DNA of 39,643 nucleotides from Clostridia bacterium (GTDB taxonomy: Bacteria > Bacillota > Clostridia > Oscillospirales > Acutalibacteraceae), in the NCBI GenBank assembly GCA_017472225.1, contig JAFUQS010000009.1:1-39643 (forward strand). The letters run 5' to 3'. Both the position numbers and the translations under genes were made by a program. Below the pieces are notes generated by a model. That model had not been told where the DNA came from. It did no database searches and saw only the letters and a program-made list of their open reading frames with translations. Of this stretch, positions 24,385 to 32,882 are shown one piece after another (the stretch's first letter is position 1; each line of letters begins with the position of its first letter).

Positions 24385-24837
24385 TCACTTTTTTCTGAGC
24401 TTACGGAAGAAATCTGAAAGAAGCTGCTGCGCCTCGGATTCCATATATCCGCCGATGATTTTCGGTCTGTGGCCAAGAGATAAATCCGTAAGATTGCAAA
24501 GACCGCCCATGCAACCTGCCTTTTCATCGTATGCACCGAAAATACAGGTGTCAATTCTTGAATTTATGATTGCGCCCGTACACATGGAGCAGGGCTCAAG
24601 AGTGACATACATCGTGCAGTCTTCAAGCCGCCATGAATTCAATGCCCGGCACGCTTCGTTGACAGCTTCAATTTCCGCATGGCAAAGGGCGTTTTGCTGT
24701 TCCTCTCTTTTATTATAACCCTTGCCGATTACTTTATCCTTATAAACTATAACAGCACCCACGGGGACCTCACCGGCTGCAAGAGCTTTCTGAGCCTGTT
24801 CAAGGGCGAGGGACATATATTCCTGATTTTTTTCCAT
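24385..24837 (-). CDS. tadA: tRNA-specific adenosine deaminase TadA
   Basis: A 150-residue zinc deaminase that makes inosine at position 34 of tRNA-Arg(ACG). It has HAE (53-55) and PCSMC (82-86), the zinc and catalytic residues, plus the family's VPVGAVIV and GCMGG segments. Length is normal. It lies 13 bases after the CPBP protease gene and upstream of two tRNA genes, all on the minus strand, so the three could be one transcript. The start has no strong RBS apart from AGGAG within 12 bases. Confidence 0.95.
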   Translation of the reverse strand: MEKNQEYMSLALEQAQKALAAGEVPVGAVIVYKDKVIGKGYNKREEQQNALCHAEIEAVNEACRALNSWRLEDCTMYVTLEPCSMCTGAIINSRIDTCIFGAYDEKAGCMGGLCNLTDLSLGHRPKIIGGYMESEAQQLLSDFFRKLRKK

Positions 24838-24850
24838 TTTTTGTGTCTCC

Positions 24851-25921
24851 TCAGGATGCCGAATAGGTTGAAATATAGGTGATTGTGATGAAAAGCATAT
24901 ATATCATTGCAGCTATCATTGTGGGAGAAAGAAGATAGTATTTCACACATTCACCCGTTGAAAGCTCTGTTGAGTTTTTTCTGAGGGGTATATTCCTAGT
25001 CTTTTTGTTGAAAATGATAAACGCAAAAATTCCGGCACCGATAAGGATATAAACAAGCAGTCCGTAAACGGTGTTGAGCGTTTCCTCGGGAACAACATCA
25101 AAAAGATAGGTGACGGAAACGGAAATAAGGTTGTTGAAAAGGTGGATTAAAATGCCTGTCCAGAGAGAGTTTGTTTTAACCGAAAAATAACCGAGTCCGA
25201 AGCCTGCAATAAGAGCAAAGGGTGCCTGAATCAGGTTTCCGTGCATAAAGGCGAAAACAAAGGAGGACATGATTATTGCAAAGGTATCACCGTAACGGCG
25301 CAGATTACCCATAACAAAGCCCCTGAGTGACATTTCCTCAACTATTGCCGCAACAACGGCAATTCTGACAACGGTGAGAGCCACACCCAGAACACCTGTG
25401 GGCATTGCAAGCTCAGGTGAAGAAAGCTCGATGCCGAAAAGTGACATGAATATTGTGATGAATGAGGTTATATAATTTGCAATCATGCAAAGACCAAGCC
25501 CCGCCACCACCGCAAGGAATGTGAGCGGACCGCTTATGGGTCTGTTGAGCGGCGTGGGATTTGCTTCACCGCTGATCTTCTGCATTTTTCTGCCCATGAA
25601 GACAAAGGGCAGATACATTCCCACAACGGACATAATTATGTCAACAGCACATTGAAAAAGGTCGTTGCTGTAGTAAATATCCATAAGTCCGCAAAGCTGC
25701 ATACCGAGAACAATTGCATTCTGAATAAGAATATAAAGAAGCAGAGCTCCGCCACCGTAAAGGCTGAGCTTTTTCAGGTTGCTTTTATCCGAATTTCTGC
25801 GGAAAAAACGCTGAGAGTCATAATATGGATTATAGGGCTGACTGTTGACATAGTCAAGTGCGTTATAGCCGCCCTGATTGTTGCCGTAAGGGTTATTATA
25901 GCCGTAAGGATTTTCGTTCAT
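24851..25921 (-). CDS. CPBP family intramembrane metalloprotease
   Basis: A 356-residue membrane protein. The N-terminus is a cytosolic Tyr/Asn/Pro/Gly-rich tail (MNENPYGYNNPYGNN...), then eight or so hydrophobic segments. Catalytic motifs of the Rce1/CPBP (Abi) family are EEMSLRG (EExxxR), FAFMHGN (FxxxH) and LIHLFNN (HxxxN). These form the buried glutamate/histidine site. The start at 25921 has AAAGGTGA upstream; an earlier ATG at 26008 would overlap the end of the preceding gene's read-through frame. It follows the sugar transferase gene, and its RBS overlaps the end of that gene's post-amber frame. Its peptide substrate is unknown. Confidence 0.9.
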   Translation of the reverse strand: MNENPYGYNNPYGNNQGGYNALDYVNSQPYNPYYDSQRFFRRNSDKSNLKKLSLYGGGALLLYILIQNAIVLGMQLCGLMDIYYSNDLFQCAVDIIMSVVGMYLPFVFMGRKMQKISGEANPTPLNRPISGPLTFLAVVAGLGLCMIANYITSFITIFMSLFGIELSSPELAMPTGVLGVALTVVRIAVVAAIVEEMSLRGFVMGNLRRYGDTFAIIMSSFVFAFMHGNLIQAPFALIAGFGLGYFSVKTNSLWTGILIHLFNNLISVSVTYLFDVVPEETLNTVYGLLVYILIGAGIFAFIIFNKKTRNIPLRKNSTELSTGECVKYYLLSPTMIAAMIYMLFITITYISTYSAS

Positions 25922-25931
25922 TGTTAAGAAA

Positions 25932-26084
25932 TCACCTTTCTTTGTCGTTACCCTCTCTTTTGGCTGTTGTCTGCTTGTCACCCACACCCTCGGTGCTTGA
26001 GGGAACAAAGAGAATTTTGAAGGTCATAAGCATAAGCTTAAGGTCGGTGAGAAGGCTTTGATTTGCCACATACATAAGGTCCAT
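25932..26084 (-). other. In-frame continuation of the sugar transferase after an amber codon
   Basis: Directly after the TAG at 26085-26087, the same frame goes on for 50 residues to TGA (25932-25934): MDLMYVANQSLLTDLKLMLM and a polar tail. This is exactly the C-terminal block that follows the PYDK motif in this transferase family, so it was part of the protein. It ends 11 bases upstream of the next gene's start. Confidence 0.75.
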
Positions 26085-27314
26085 CTATACCTTGTCATAG
26101 GGCGGAGTGTTATATTTACCGTAAACCTGTGCATAGCCTGTGAGACCTGCCTTGACCTGAAGCCTGAGAGCAAATTCAGGCATATCCATTTCGTATTCAC
26201 GGGCAATTTCCGGCCTTTCGGGTCTGGGGCCGACAAAGGACATATCACCCTTGAGAATGTTGAAAAGCTGAGGCAGCTCATCAAGGCGGAGCATTCTGAT
26301 AACCTTGCCGACGGGGGTGATTCTGTCATCCTTGTCACCGGCAAGTCTTGCAACGCCGTCCTTTTCGGCGTTCTGAATCATGCTTCTGAATTTGATGATT
26401 TCAAAATGCTTTCCGTTTGTGGTGAGTCTTGTTTGCCTGTAGAAAACATCGCCGCCGTCATAAGCTTTGATTGCTATTGCCGTAACAATCATAAAGGGGG
26501 AGGAAATGATAATCGCAATCAGGGAAAGGAGAATATCAAGGAATCTCTTTGTCCACTGATAAATAAGGCTTCCTTCACTTCTTTTGCAGCGATAAACGGG
26601 AACATTCATAAGCTGAATTGTTTTTCCGCCTCTTATAATTGTGTCGGAAATTTTCGGCTTTACATAAGCGATTTTGTTGTTTGCAATGCAATATTTGACA
26701 ACCTCATTACGGTAATCGGAATGAACACCGCAAAGAAAAACAGCTTCAACGGATTTGATCTGGTCAAAAAGCTCGGAAAGTGAGGTTTTATCGGAGTTGA
26801 AGGTTCTCACAACGGTGAAGCGTTTATCCATGCTTCTGATTCCCTTCAATGAAAGATATGAATCAACATTGCCGAAAACAACCACTGTTTTTCTCGGTGC
26901 ATGAAGCTTGAAATAAACAAAATCAACGGCAACACACCATATTGCAGAAAACAGCGAGAAAACAAGGAACATGATTATGAAGGGCATAAGATTCACAAGG
27001 CGATAGCTGAGAAGTGAGAAAATAATATAACAGAAGCCCTGCAGAAAGCCTATTGCTATAATCTGCGAGAATATCAGATCCCACACAGGCGAGGTGCCCA
27101 CCATGAAGCCGCCGTACACCTTGACGAAGGCAACATAAATAACGATGAAAAGCACACCGAGAAGGTAGTTACCGAGGCGGAAAAAGGGTGTGGGAAGATA
27201 CGGATTGAAGCATCTGAGCCAAACAACGTAAAGTGAGCCTGAAAAAACGGCAGTTATAAGAATTTTGAAAAAATAAAGAATAATTTTTTCTTTTAAATAT
27301 CTTTTTTTATTCAT
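26085..27314 (-). CDS. Undecaprenyl-phosphate sugar phosphotransferase, amber-interrupted
   Basis: A 409-residue membrane enzyme of the WcaJ/WbaP/PglC superfamily that starts exopolysaccharide or glycan synthesis by moving sugar-1-phosphate to the lipid carrier. It has four N-terminal membrane segments (about 12-30, 44-60, 75-95 and 100-130), a soluble CoA-binding-like region, then the catalytic domain: TKRFLDI (about 255), MIVTAIAIK, FRSM, KIIRMLRLDELPQLFNILKG, FVGPRPERPE and GLTGYAQVYGKYNTPPYDK. The frame is cut by TAG at 26085-26087 at the position where the family has a conserved 'KxDLMYI' segment. A good GAGGG RBS supports the start. Confidence 0.85.
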   Translation of the reverse strand: MNKKRYLKEKIILYFFKILITAVFSGSLYVVWLRCFNPYLPTPFFRLGNYLLGVLFIVIYVAFVKVYGGFMVGTSPVWDLIFSQIIAIGFLQGFCYIIFSLLSYRLVNLMPFIIMFLVFSLFSAIWCVAVDFVYFKLHAPRKTVVVFGNVDSYLSLKGIRSMDKRFTVVRTFNSDKTSLSELFDQIKSVEAVFLCGVHSDYRNEVVKYCIANNKIAYVKPKISDTIIRGGKTIQLMNVPVYRCKRSEGSLIYQWTKRFLDILLSLIAIIISSPFMIVTAIAIKAYDGGDVFYRQTRLTTNGKHFEIIKFRSMIQNAEKDGVARLAGDKDDRITPVGKVIRMLRLDELPQLFNILKGDMSFVGPRPERPEIAREYEMDMPEFALRLQVKAGLTGYAQVYGKYNTPPYDKV

Positions 27315-27484
27315 GAATATCCCTCTGTTTTTATATTTATCCGACTTGAAATATATTTTGTCTTTTATTCACATTTTTACTCAGGTTACTTAAAAGTAAC
27401 TAAAATTCAGATGTGTTTATATACAGAGATATGATACCACAAAAGATTGCTTATGTAAAGAAGGAAGTTGAGAATCCCTTCAAT

Positions 27485-27513
27485 TTGACTTATCTGCTTA
27501 CTTATGGTACAAT
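27485..27513 (+). promoter_or_regulatory. Promoter of the LCP-like gene
   Basis: TTGACT (27485-27490), 17-base spacer, TACAAT (27508-27513). Confidence 0.65.
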
Positions 27514-27552
27514 AAACGGGCAAAAGCAACAAAAATTAAAGGTAGAACATAT

Positions 27553-28464
27553 ATGGAAAACTTTCTTGATAAAATTTTCAACAACGAGCTTGTTTATGCC
27601 GTGAGAGATTTTTTTGCCCGTATCGCTGAAAAAATTGAGGGCTTGGGCATACTCAACAGAACACCGAGCAAAAGGTTTATCATTATTGCTTTCAGCTCTG
27701 TGATAGCTCTTCTTGTTATTATTTCTTCAGCTTTTGTTATTGCCGACAACCGCAGTGAAGATGAAAGCATCACCACCGATGCCGGGACAACCTCCGGTGT
27801 GGCAGCAGTGGCTTCGCAGAGCACAAAGGAAATTGATGCTACCTTTCTTCTTGCACTGACGGACAATGACAAGGCTCATGTTCACTCAATAATTATTGCT
27901 CACTTCAATTCCGGAAACGAGGAGCTCACGCTGGATTTTGTTGACCCGGATATATCCGTAACCGTCAATGACAGCACGGGCAGTATGCAGCAGCACCTTC
28001 AGACGGGCGGCATCAGTCAGTTCCTGTGGGCAATCAGTGAGCACTCAGGCAAGGGCTTTAACCGTTACCTTATTGCAGATGAAGCTGCCTTTGTGGAGCT
28101 TATGAGTATGCTGGGTGATACGGTTGTGGAAATTCCCGGGCAAATCAGCTATGACCACAGCGGAATCAAGTTTATAATCGATAAGGGTACACAGAGTCTC
28201 ACTGCCGATATGATGCTCAAATACTATCTTTATCTCACCTATACCGCCACTGAAAATTCACAGCAGATTTATTCTGTTCTGACGGATATTCTCACAAGAC
28301 TTCTCACTGCAGAAAATGATACACTGCTTGAAGAAAGATTCTGCAAGGCTCTCGGACTTTTCACAACGGATATTTCAGCAATTGATTTTTCAAACCATAA
28401 GGATGCAATCAGAGCCATACCCGGAATGGGGCTTATGAATGAAAATCCGGCTTCGGAAGAATAA
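27553..28464 (+). CDS. LCP (LytR-CpsA-Psr)-like protein with degenerate active site
   Basis: A 303-residue membrane-anchored protein: cytosolic basic region (1-41), one membrane helix (about 42-64), a Thr/Ser-rich linker, then a domain that follows LCP order: TFLLALTDN (about 97), SIIIAHFNS, LTLDFVDPDI at the place of 'vSIPRDt', FNRYLIADEAAFVELMSMLGDTVVEIP, and GTQSLTADMMLKYY at the place of 'LnGeqALaYaR'. The arginines that bind the polyprenyl pyrophosphate (RxDT, SIPRD, YxRxR) are replaced. It is therefore probably a non-catalytic LCP relative. Divergent from the sugar-transferase gene, which fits a cell-envelope glycan role (inference). Confidence 0.65.
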   Translation: MENFLDKIFNNELVYAVRDFFARIAEKIEGLGILNRTPSKRFIIIAFSSVIALLVIISSAFVIADNRSEDESITTDAGTTSGVAAVASQSTKEIDATFLLALTDNDKAHVHSIIIAHFNSGNEELTLDFVDPDISVTVNDSTGSMQQHLQTGGISQFLWAISEHSGKGFNRYLIADEAAFVELMSMLGDTVVEIPGQISYDHSGIKFIIDKGTQSLTADMMLKYYLYLTYTATENSQQIYSVLTDILTRLLTAENDTLLEERFCKALGLFTTDISAIDFSNHKDAIRAIPGMGLMNENPASEE

Positions 28465-28536
28465 TCGGATGCTTCAGGGTCATAACATTCAAACGGCAAT
28501 AATACTATTAAATACGGATAAAAAACGCCTGAGGTG

Positions 28537-28565
28537 TTGACAAAGCTCCCACGGTGTGATATATT
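28537..28565 (+). promoter_or_regulatory. Promoter of the lysine-riboswitch transcript
   Basis: TTGACA (28537-28542), 17-base spacer, TATATT (28560-28565). Confidence 0.8.
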
Positions 28566-28587
28566 GTTTTAAAAATTGAATCGCTTT

Positions 28588-28755
28588 CAGGTAGAGGTGC
28601 ATTGTTCATGAGTACCTTGGCAGCAGGCAGGTATCAGGCTGTCAGGAAAAAGGGAATAATGCCGAAGCGGTGCGGAAAAGGCCTGTGAAGCCGCAACGCT
28701 GGGGCGCCGGGGAATACCCGTCGCACTGTCACAATTCTTTGTGGAGCGCTATCGT
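28588..28755 (+). promoter_or_regulatory. Lysine riboswitch (L box)
   Basis: The leader has the L-box landmarks in order: AGGTAGAGGTGC, GAGTA (loop E region), GCTGTCAGGAAAAAGGGAA, TGCCGAAG, and the closing GGAGCGCTATC. It precedes a terminator (28790-28817) and a three-gene amino-acid ABC importer. Expected behaviour from the family is shut-off at high lysine. Confidence 0.9.
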
Positions 28756-28789
28756 GAGTAAAAAAAGCCGTGAAGGACTTGTTACTTTC

Positions 28790-28817
28790 AGAACCGCTTG
28801 ACAAGGCGGTTCTTTTA
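28790..28817 (+). terminator. Lysine-riboswitch terminator
   Basis: The stem AGAACCGC/GCGGTTCT is followed by TTTTAT, 35 bases before the first importer gene. Confidence 0.85.
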
Positions 28818-28851
28818 TATTATCCCGAAAGGGAAAGAAAGGTGATTAAAA

Positions 28852-29736
28852 ATGAAAAAAATTCTTGCAGTTCTCCTTGCTGCCCTCATGCTCTTCACTC
28901 TTGCAGCCTGTGGCGGCGATAAGGCAACAAACGGTAATGCAGATGACACAACTGCAGCTTCCGGAAAATCAGACATTCAGGGTCTTGAGGACGGTGTTCT
29001 CACAGTAGCTATGGAATGTGCCTACGCTCCTTATAACTGGAGCCAGAAGGATGATTCCAACGGTGCTGTTCCCATTAAGGATTCCAACGAATACGCAAAC
29101 GGCTATGATGTTATGATGGCTAAGAAAATCTGCGAAAAGAACGGCTGGGAGCTTGAAATTGTACGCCTTGATTGGGATTCACTTGTTCCCGCAGTTCAGT
29201 CAAGCCAGGTTGATGCTGTAATCGCAGGTCAGTCCATGACTCCCGAAAGAATGGAGCAGGTTGACTTTGCAGGTCCCTACCTTTATGCCACAATCGTTTG
29301 CCTTGTTAAGAACGACAGCAAATTTGCCGAAGCTACATCAATTGCTGACCTTGCAGGCGGTAAGTGTACATCACAGATGAGCACAATCTGGTATGACTCA
29401 TGCCTTCCTCAGATTAAAGATGCTGACATCCAGACAGCTAAGGAAAGCGCACCGGCAATGCTTATGGCTCTTGAAACAGGAGCAGTTGATTTCGTTTGCA
29501 CAGATATGCCCACAGCTCAGGCTGCTGTTGTTGCATATCCCGACATGAAGATTCTCTCCTTTGAGGGCGAAAACGGCTTCACTGTTGATGACGGCGATAT
29601 CAATATCGGTATCTCAGTTATGAAGGGCAACACAGGTCTTAAGAGCGCAATTGACAGCGCACTTGCAGGCATGACAGCAGAGGACTTCAACGCTGTTATG
29701 GCAGACGCAATCAAAATTCAGCCCCTCAGCGAATAA
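28852..29736 (+). CDS. Amino-acid binding lipoprotein, probable lysine importer
   Basis: A 294-residue lipoprotein. MKKILAVLLAALMLFTLAACGG has a lipobox LAAC (about 17-20). The mature part follows the family 3 solute-binding fold: LTVAMECAYAPYNW, GYDVMMAKKICEKNGWELEIV, QVDAVIAGQSMTPERMEQVDFAGPYL. The YAPYNW/PF-type N-lobe and MTPER block are standard for polar amino-acid binders. The lysine riboswitch ahead makes lysine the most likely ligand; specificity residues alone are not readable. A terminator-like hairpin (29761-29784) after the gene probably sets binder excess over the permease. Confidence 0.93.
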   Translation: MKKILAVLLAALMLFTLAACGGDKATNGNADDTTAASGKSDIQGLEDGVLTVAMECAYAPYNWSQKDDSNGAVPIKDSNEYANGYDVMMAKKICEKNGWELEIVRLDWDSLVPAVQSSQVDAVIAGQSMTPERMEQVDFAGPYLYATIVCLVKNDSKFAEATSIADLAGGKCTSQMSTIWYDSCLPQIKDADIQTAKESAPAMLMALETGAVDFVCTDMPTAQAAVVAYPDMKILSFEGENGFTVDDGDINIGISVMKGNTGLKSAIDSALAGMTAEDFNAVMADAIKIQPLSE

Positions 29737-29760
29737 TTAAAAAACGAATAAAGTCAAACA

Positions 29761-29790
29761 CACCCCGAAGCTTATTTCGGGGTGCTTTGC
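29761..29790 (+). terminator. Intra-operon attenuating hairpin
   Basis: A 9-base stem CACCCCGAA/TTCGGGGTG followed by CTTTGC. The weak T-run suggests partial termination between the binding-protein and permease genes. Confidence 0.65.
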
Positions 29791-29842
29791 ACAAAAAGGC
29801 TTTTCTTCATACGATTTATTATTAAGAAAGGAACGGTGAAAA

Positions 29843-30667
29843 ATGGAGGTTTTTCAGAAGCTCTGGTCTGATATAGTAAAGCTCATTGCCGAAGACGGCT
29901 CAAGATATCTTGACGGTGCATGGAGCACAATTCTTCTTGCTGTTGTTGCAACGGCGGCAGGCTGCCTTATCGGCTTCATCTGCGGTGTTATTCAGACTAT
30001 TCCTCAAAGTAAATCAGATTCCGTTTTCAAAAAGGTGATTCTCACCGTGGTTAAGGCTGTTGTGAGAGTTTATGTTGAAGTGTTCCGTGGAACTCCCATG
30101 ATTCTTCAGGCTGTTTTTATTTTCTATGGTGTGCCTTATTTCACAAGCGCACTTTCAGGCGGCCCTGTTAATCTTGACATGAACCTTGCCGCTTATCTTG
30201 TTGTTTCAATCAACACGGGTGCTTACATGGCTGAAACCGTGCGTGGCGGTATTCTTTCAATTGACCCTGGTCAGACCGAGGGTGCTCAGGCAATCGGTAT
30301 GAACCATGTGCAGACAATGCTCAATGTCATCATTCCTCAGACAATGAGAAATATCATGCCCCAGATAGGCAACAACCTTATCATAAACATCAAGGATACA
30401 TCTGTTATGTTTATCATCGGCTACACTGAGCTTTTTGCAGTTCACAAGGGTATCGTAGGTGCAAACTATCTTTACTTCCCCTCGGCAGTTGTAACCATGG
30501 CGGTTTATCTGTTTATGACTGTTGTGTGCTCGGTTATTCTCAGGGCAATTGAAAACAAGATGGACGGACCTGCAAACTATGATGTGAAAACAACGGACAC
30601 CCTTGCACAGACAAGCGGAACCTATAATTTCCCCTCAAGGAAGGCTAAAGGAGGTAAAAGGTCATGA
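29843..30667 (+). CDS. Amino-acid ABC permease (His/Glu/Gln/Arg/Lys type)
   Basis: A 274-residue membrane permease with about five hydrophobic segments. It has the family's [15 protein letters not shown] motif and the coupling-loop [21 protein letters not shown] (core EGAQAIGM). The start has AAAGGAA upstream. Its stop overlaps the ATPase start by four bases (ATGA), typical of translational coupling. Lysine specificity is inferred from the upstream riboswitch. Confidence 0.93.
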   Translation: MEVFQKLWSDIVKLIAEDGSRYLDGAWSTILLAVVATAAGCLIGFICGVIQTIPQSKSDSVFKKVILTVVKAVVRVYVEVFRGTPMILQAVFIFYGVPYFTSALSGGPVNLDMNLAAYLVVSINTGAYMAETVRGGILSIDPGQTEGAQAIGMNHVQTMLNVIIPQTMRNIMPQIGNNLIINIKDTSVMFIIGYTELFAVHKGIVGANYLYFPSAVVTMAVYLFMTVVCSVILRAIENKMDGPANYDVKTTDTLAQTSGTYNFPSRKAKGGKRS

Positions 30668-31404
30668 GCGAACAGATTTTAAAAATCAGCCACCTTTCAA
30701 AATCCTTCGGCAAAAACGAGGTTTTAAAGGATATCGACTTTTCCGTTAACAAGGGTGATGTAACAAGCATTATCGGTGCATCGGGCTCAGGTAAGAGTAC
30801 ACTTCTTCGTTGCATCAATTTGCTTGAAACACCCTCCTCAGGTGAAATTATCTATCATGGCAAGAACATTCTTGAAAGCACAAAGGGTATTCCCGAATAT
30901 CGCAGCCATGTCGGTATGGTGTTTCAGTCCTTCAACCTTTTCAACAACATGACGGTTCTTCAGAACTGCATGGTGGGACAGACAAAGGTTCTCAAAAGAA
31001 AAAAATCCGAGGCAAAGGAAATCGCTCTTAAATATCTTGAAAAGGTTGGTATGCTTCCTTATATCGATGCAAAGCCGAGACAGATTTCAGGCGGTCAGAA
31101 GCAGAGGGTTGCAATTGCAAGAGCCCTCGCAATGAATCCGGAAATTCTTCTTTTCGACGAGCCTACATCGGCACTTGACCCTGAAATGGTGGGTGAGGTT
31201 CTGCAGGTTATGAAACAGCTTGCAGACGAAGGCATGACAATGCTTGTTGTAACCCACGAAATGGCATTTGCAAGGGATGTCAGCAACCATGTTGTTTATA
31301 TGAACGACGGTATCATCTGTGAGGAAGGAACACCCGATGAGGTTTTCGGCAACCCTCAGAAGCAGGAAACCAAGGATTTCCTTGCACGCTTCAGAAACGA
31401 ATAA
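30664..31404 (+). CDS. Amino-acid ABC ATPase (GlnQ family)
   Basis: A 246-residue ATPase: Walker [11 protein letters not shown]-loop VFQSFNLF, signature [14 protein letters not shown], Walker [14 protein letters not shown] and H-loop THE. It is standard for polar amino-acid importers. RBS GGAGGTAAAAGG lies inside the permease gene. It is the last gene of the lysine-regulated operon and is followed by a repeat hairpin at 31452-31491. Confidence 0.95.
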   Translation: MSEQILKISHLSKSFGKNEVLKDIDFSVNKGDVTSIIGASGSGKSTLLRCINLLETPSSGEIIYHGKNILESTKGIPEYRSHVGMVFQSFNLFNNMTVLQNCMVGQTKVLKRKKSEAKEIALKYLEKVGMLPYIDAKPRQISGGQKQRVAIARALAMNPEILLFDEPTSALDPEMVGEVLQVMKQLADEGMTMLVVTHEMAFARDVSNHVVYMNDGIICEEGTPDEVFGNPQKQETKDFLARFRNE

Positions 31405-31451
31405 AAGGGGATAAAAAGAAAAATCCCGAACATCAAACAGTTAAATACACA

Positions 31452-31491
31452 AAAACCATTGTAAAAGCTGAAACGCTGATACAATGGTTTT
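31452..31491. repeat. ACCATTGTA repeat hairpin, copy 2
   Basis: The stem AAAACCATTGTA/TACAATGGTTTT (31452-31463, 31480-31491) with the loop AAAGCTGAAACGCTGA. It lies 47 bases after the ATPase gene, directly beside repeat copy D. Confidence 0.8.
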
Positions 31492-31496
31492 CTGTT

Positions 31497-32090
31497 TTGT
31501 CTTCTTCCTGCCTACTACCACTCAAAGTATATTTAACTTCGCTTTTATGTGCCGTGGTGTTAAATGGCAAGGTTTTATCTATTACTCCGACTCCGTACGC
31601 TCGAGCCGCTTGGGCTCTTACTTTTGTCAAGCGTGACAAAAGTAAGCAAAAGCACGCATTTGGCGGATTAACCTCCGCAAGAACTAAAAATACCGAGTCA
31701 GGTTTATGCTACCCTTTACTCGGTATTCTTTTCTGATCACCGTGGATAAGGAAACAAGGTTTCTTCTTATCGGTATTTTCAGATTGCTCCGTTGTGCTGT
31801 ACCACGGCTCGGTTGCCGAACAGCTCTGATTAAAACAACGCTCAATAAAATGAGCCGCTTGGTTTAATTAGTTCCGTAAGGTATGCTATTTTCTGATTTA
31901 TTTGTCTGCCTTTCCACAGCCGTGTAGTCCGACAGTCGCTCCCGCTACGGGCTGCTTTCAGAAAGAGAATTCCTCTTTACGTTGTTTTTCTGATTTTTTT
32001 ATTTTATCTTTTCCTGTCTACTGCCTACTGTCTACTGCCTACTGACTACTGACTACTGACTACTGACTACTGACTACTGACCCCAGTCTG
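31497..32090 (-). repeat. Dispersed multi-hairpin repeat, copy D (inverted)
   Basis: A full-length copy in minus orientation with TACCGAGT and ACTTTTGTC stems, ending in an eight-unit heptamer array (about 32015-32085, GACTACT). No gene is seen in 31405-32123. Confidence 0.85.
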
Positions 32091-32123
32091 CTCCGCATAC
32101 TCAGGCCGATTACACTTTTTTGC

Positions 32124-32822
32124 TTATATAACTTTTCTGATAATTCCCATCGGGGTCTGCTGACTTGATTGACCGAGGGGATTGTCCTTGAGAATTTGAA
32201 CATAAAGCTCTGTGTCTGCGCCGCTTTCCGATGTGCCGAGAATGTTTCCGCCAAGGTCATTGATGTCGGTGATGATTACTTCACAGCCGATTGCGTCACT
32301 TACCTTCTTTGCAACCTCATCGGGATTCAGGGGAGCAAGTGAAACACATTCGTTATACGGGGGAAGTGTGCAATCGCAGGGACCGTCAATGCTTCTTGCC
32401 TTTTCGCCTGCAATTTTATAAAACCAACCTCTTTTGCCCAGAAGCTTGCCGACGGCTGAAACTGCTGCGGCAAAAAGGATTCTCATTGTTCCGCATTCAC
32501 GAAGAGCCATTTCCATGGTTTCCGGCATTGCAAGACCGATACCGTACGGAGTTTTAAGCACAAATTTTGAAAGAATGACTGCAAGCTTTCTCGGGTGAAT
32601 TTCTGAAAGGGGAATTGCCCTTCCCTGAGTGCAGCCTACGATTTTTTCCGTGATGAAAAGAATGTCACCCTTTTCAATGTGAGGCTTTGCATATTTCATT
32701 GTGACATCAACGATGTCATCCTTTTCGGTGATAACATGAGTTTTGAGGCAGAGTCTGCGATAAGAAGTACCGTCAACCTCAATGATTTCATTTTTTCCGT
32801 CATTAACAATATAGCTTTCCAT
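32124..32822 (-). CDS. CofE-like (F420-0:L-glutamate ligase family) protein
   Basis: A 232-residue soluble protein with the CofE/F420-ligase pattern: RRLCLKTHVI, DILFITEKIVG (the nucleotide-binding start of the domain), GRAIPLSEIHPRKLAVILSKF, then GKRGWFYKIAG, DGPCD, and VIITDINDLGGN (metal-binding Asp region). Family members glutamylate coenzyme F420 in archaea and actinobacteria. This organism is not expected to make F420 and no fbi/cof genes are nearby, so the true acceptor is unknown; similar proteins occur in many Clostridia. The start has AGGAGGATTTAAA upstream. It lies 60 bases after galT and could share its transcript. Confidence 0.8.
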   Translation of the reverse strand: MESYIVNDGKNEIIEVDGTSYRRLCLKTHVITEKDDIVDVTMKYAKPHIEKGDILFITEKIVGCTQGRAIPLSEIHPRKLAVILSKFVLKTPYGIGLAMPETMEMALRECGTMRILFAAAVSAVGKLLGKRGWFYKIAGEKARSIDGPCDCTLPPYNECVSLAPLNPDEVAKKVSDAIGCEVIITDINDLGGNILGTSESGADTELYVQILKDNPLGQSSQQTPMGIIRKVI

Positions 32823-32882
32823 TGATTTTAAATCCTCCTGACAGAGTAAGAATACCTTTATTCTTGCTCCTTTTTCTTTGTC

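Noticed and set aside
26085-27314. Recoding of TAG as a sense codon across the genome
   Set aside because: TAG also ends the small gene at 22892-23020, and most other genes use TAA or TGA, so a single nonsense change is simpler.
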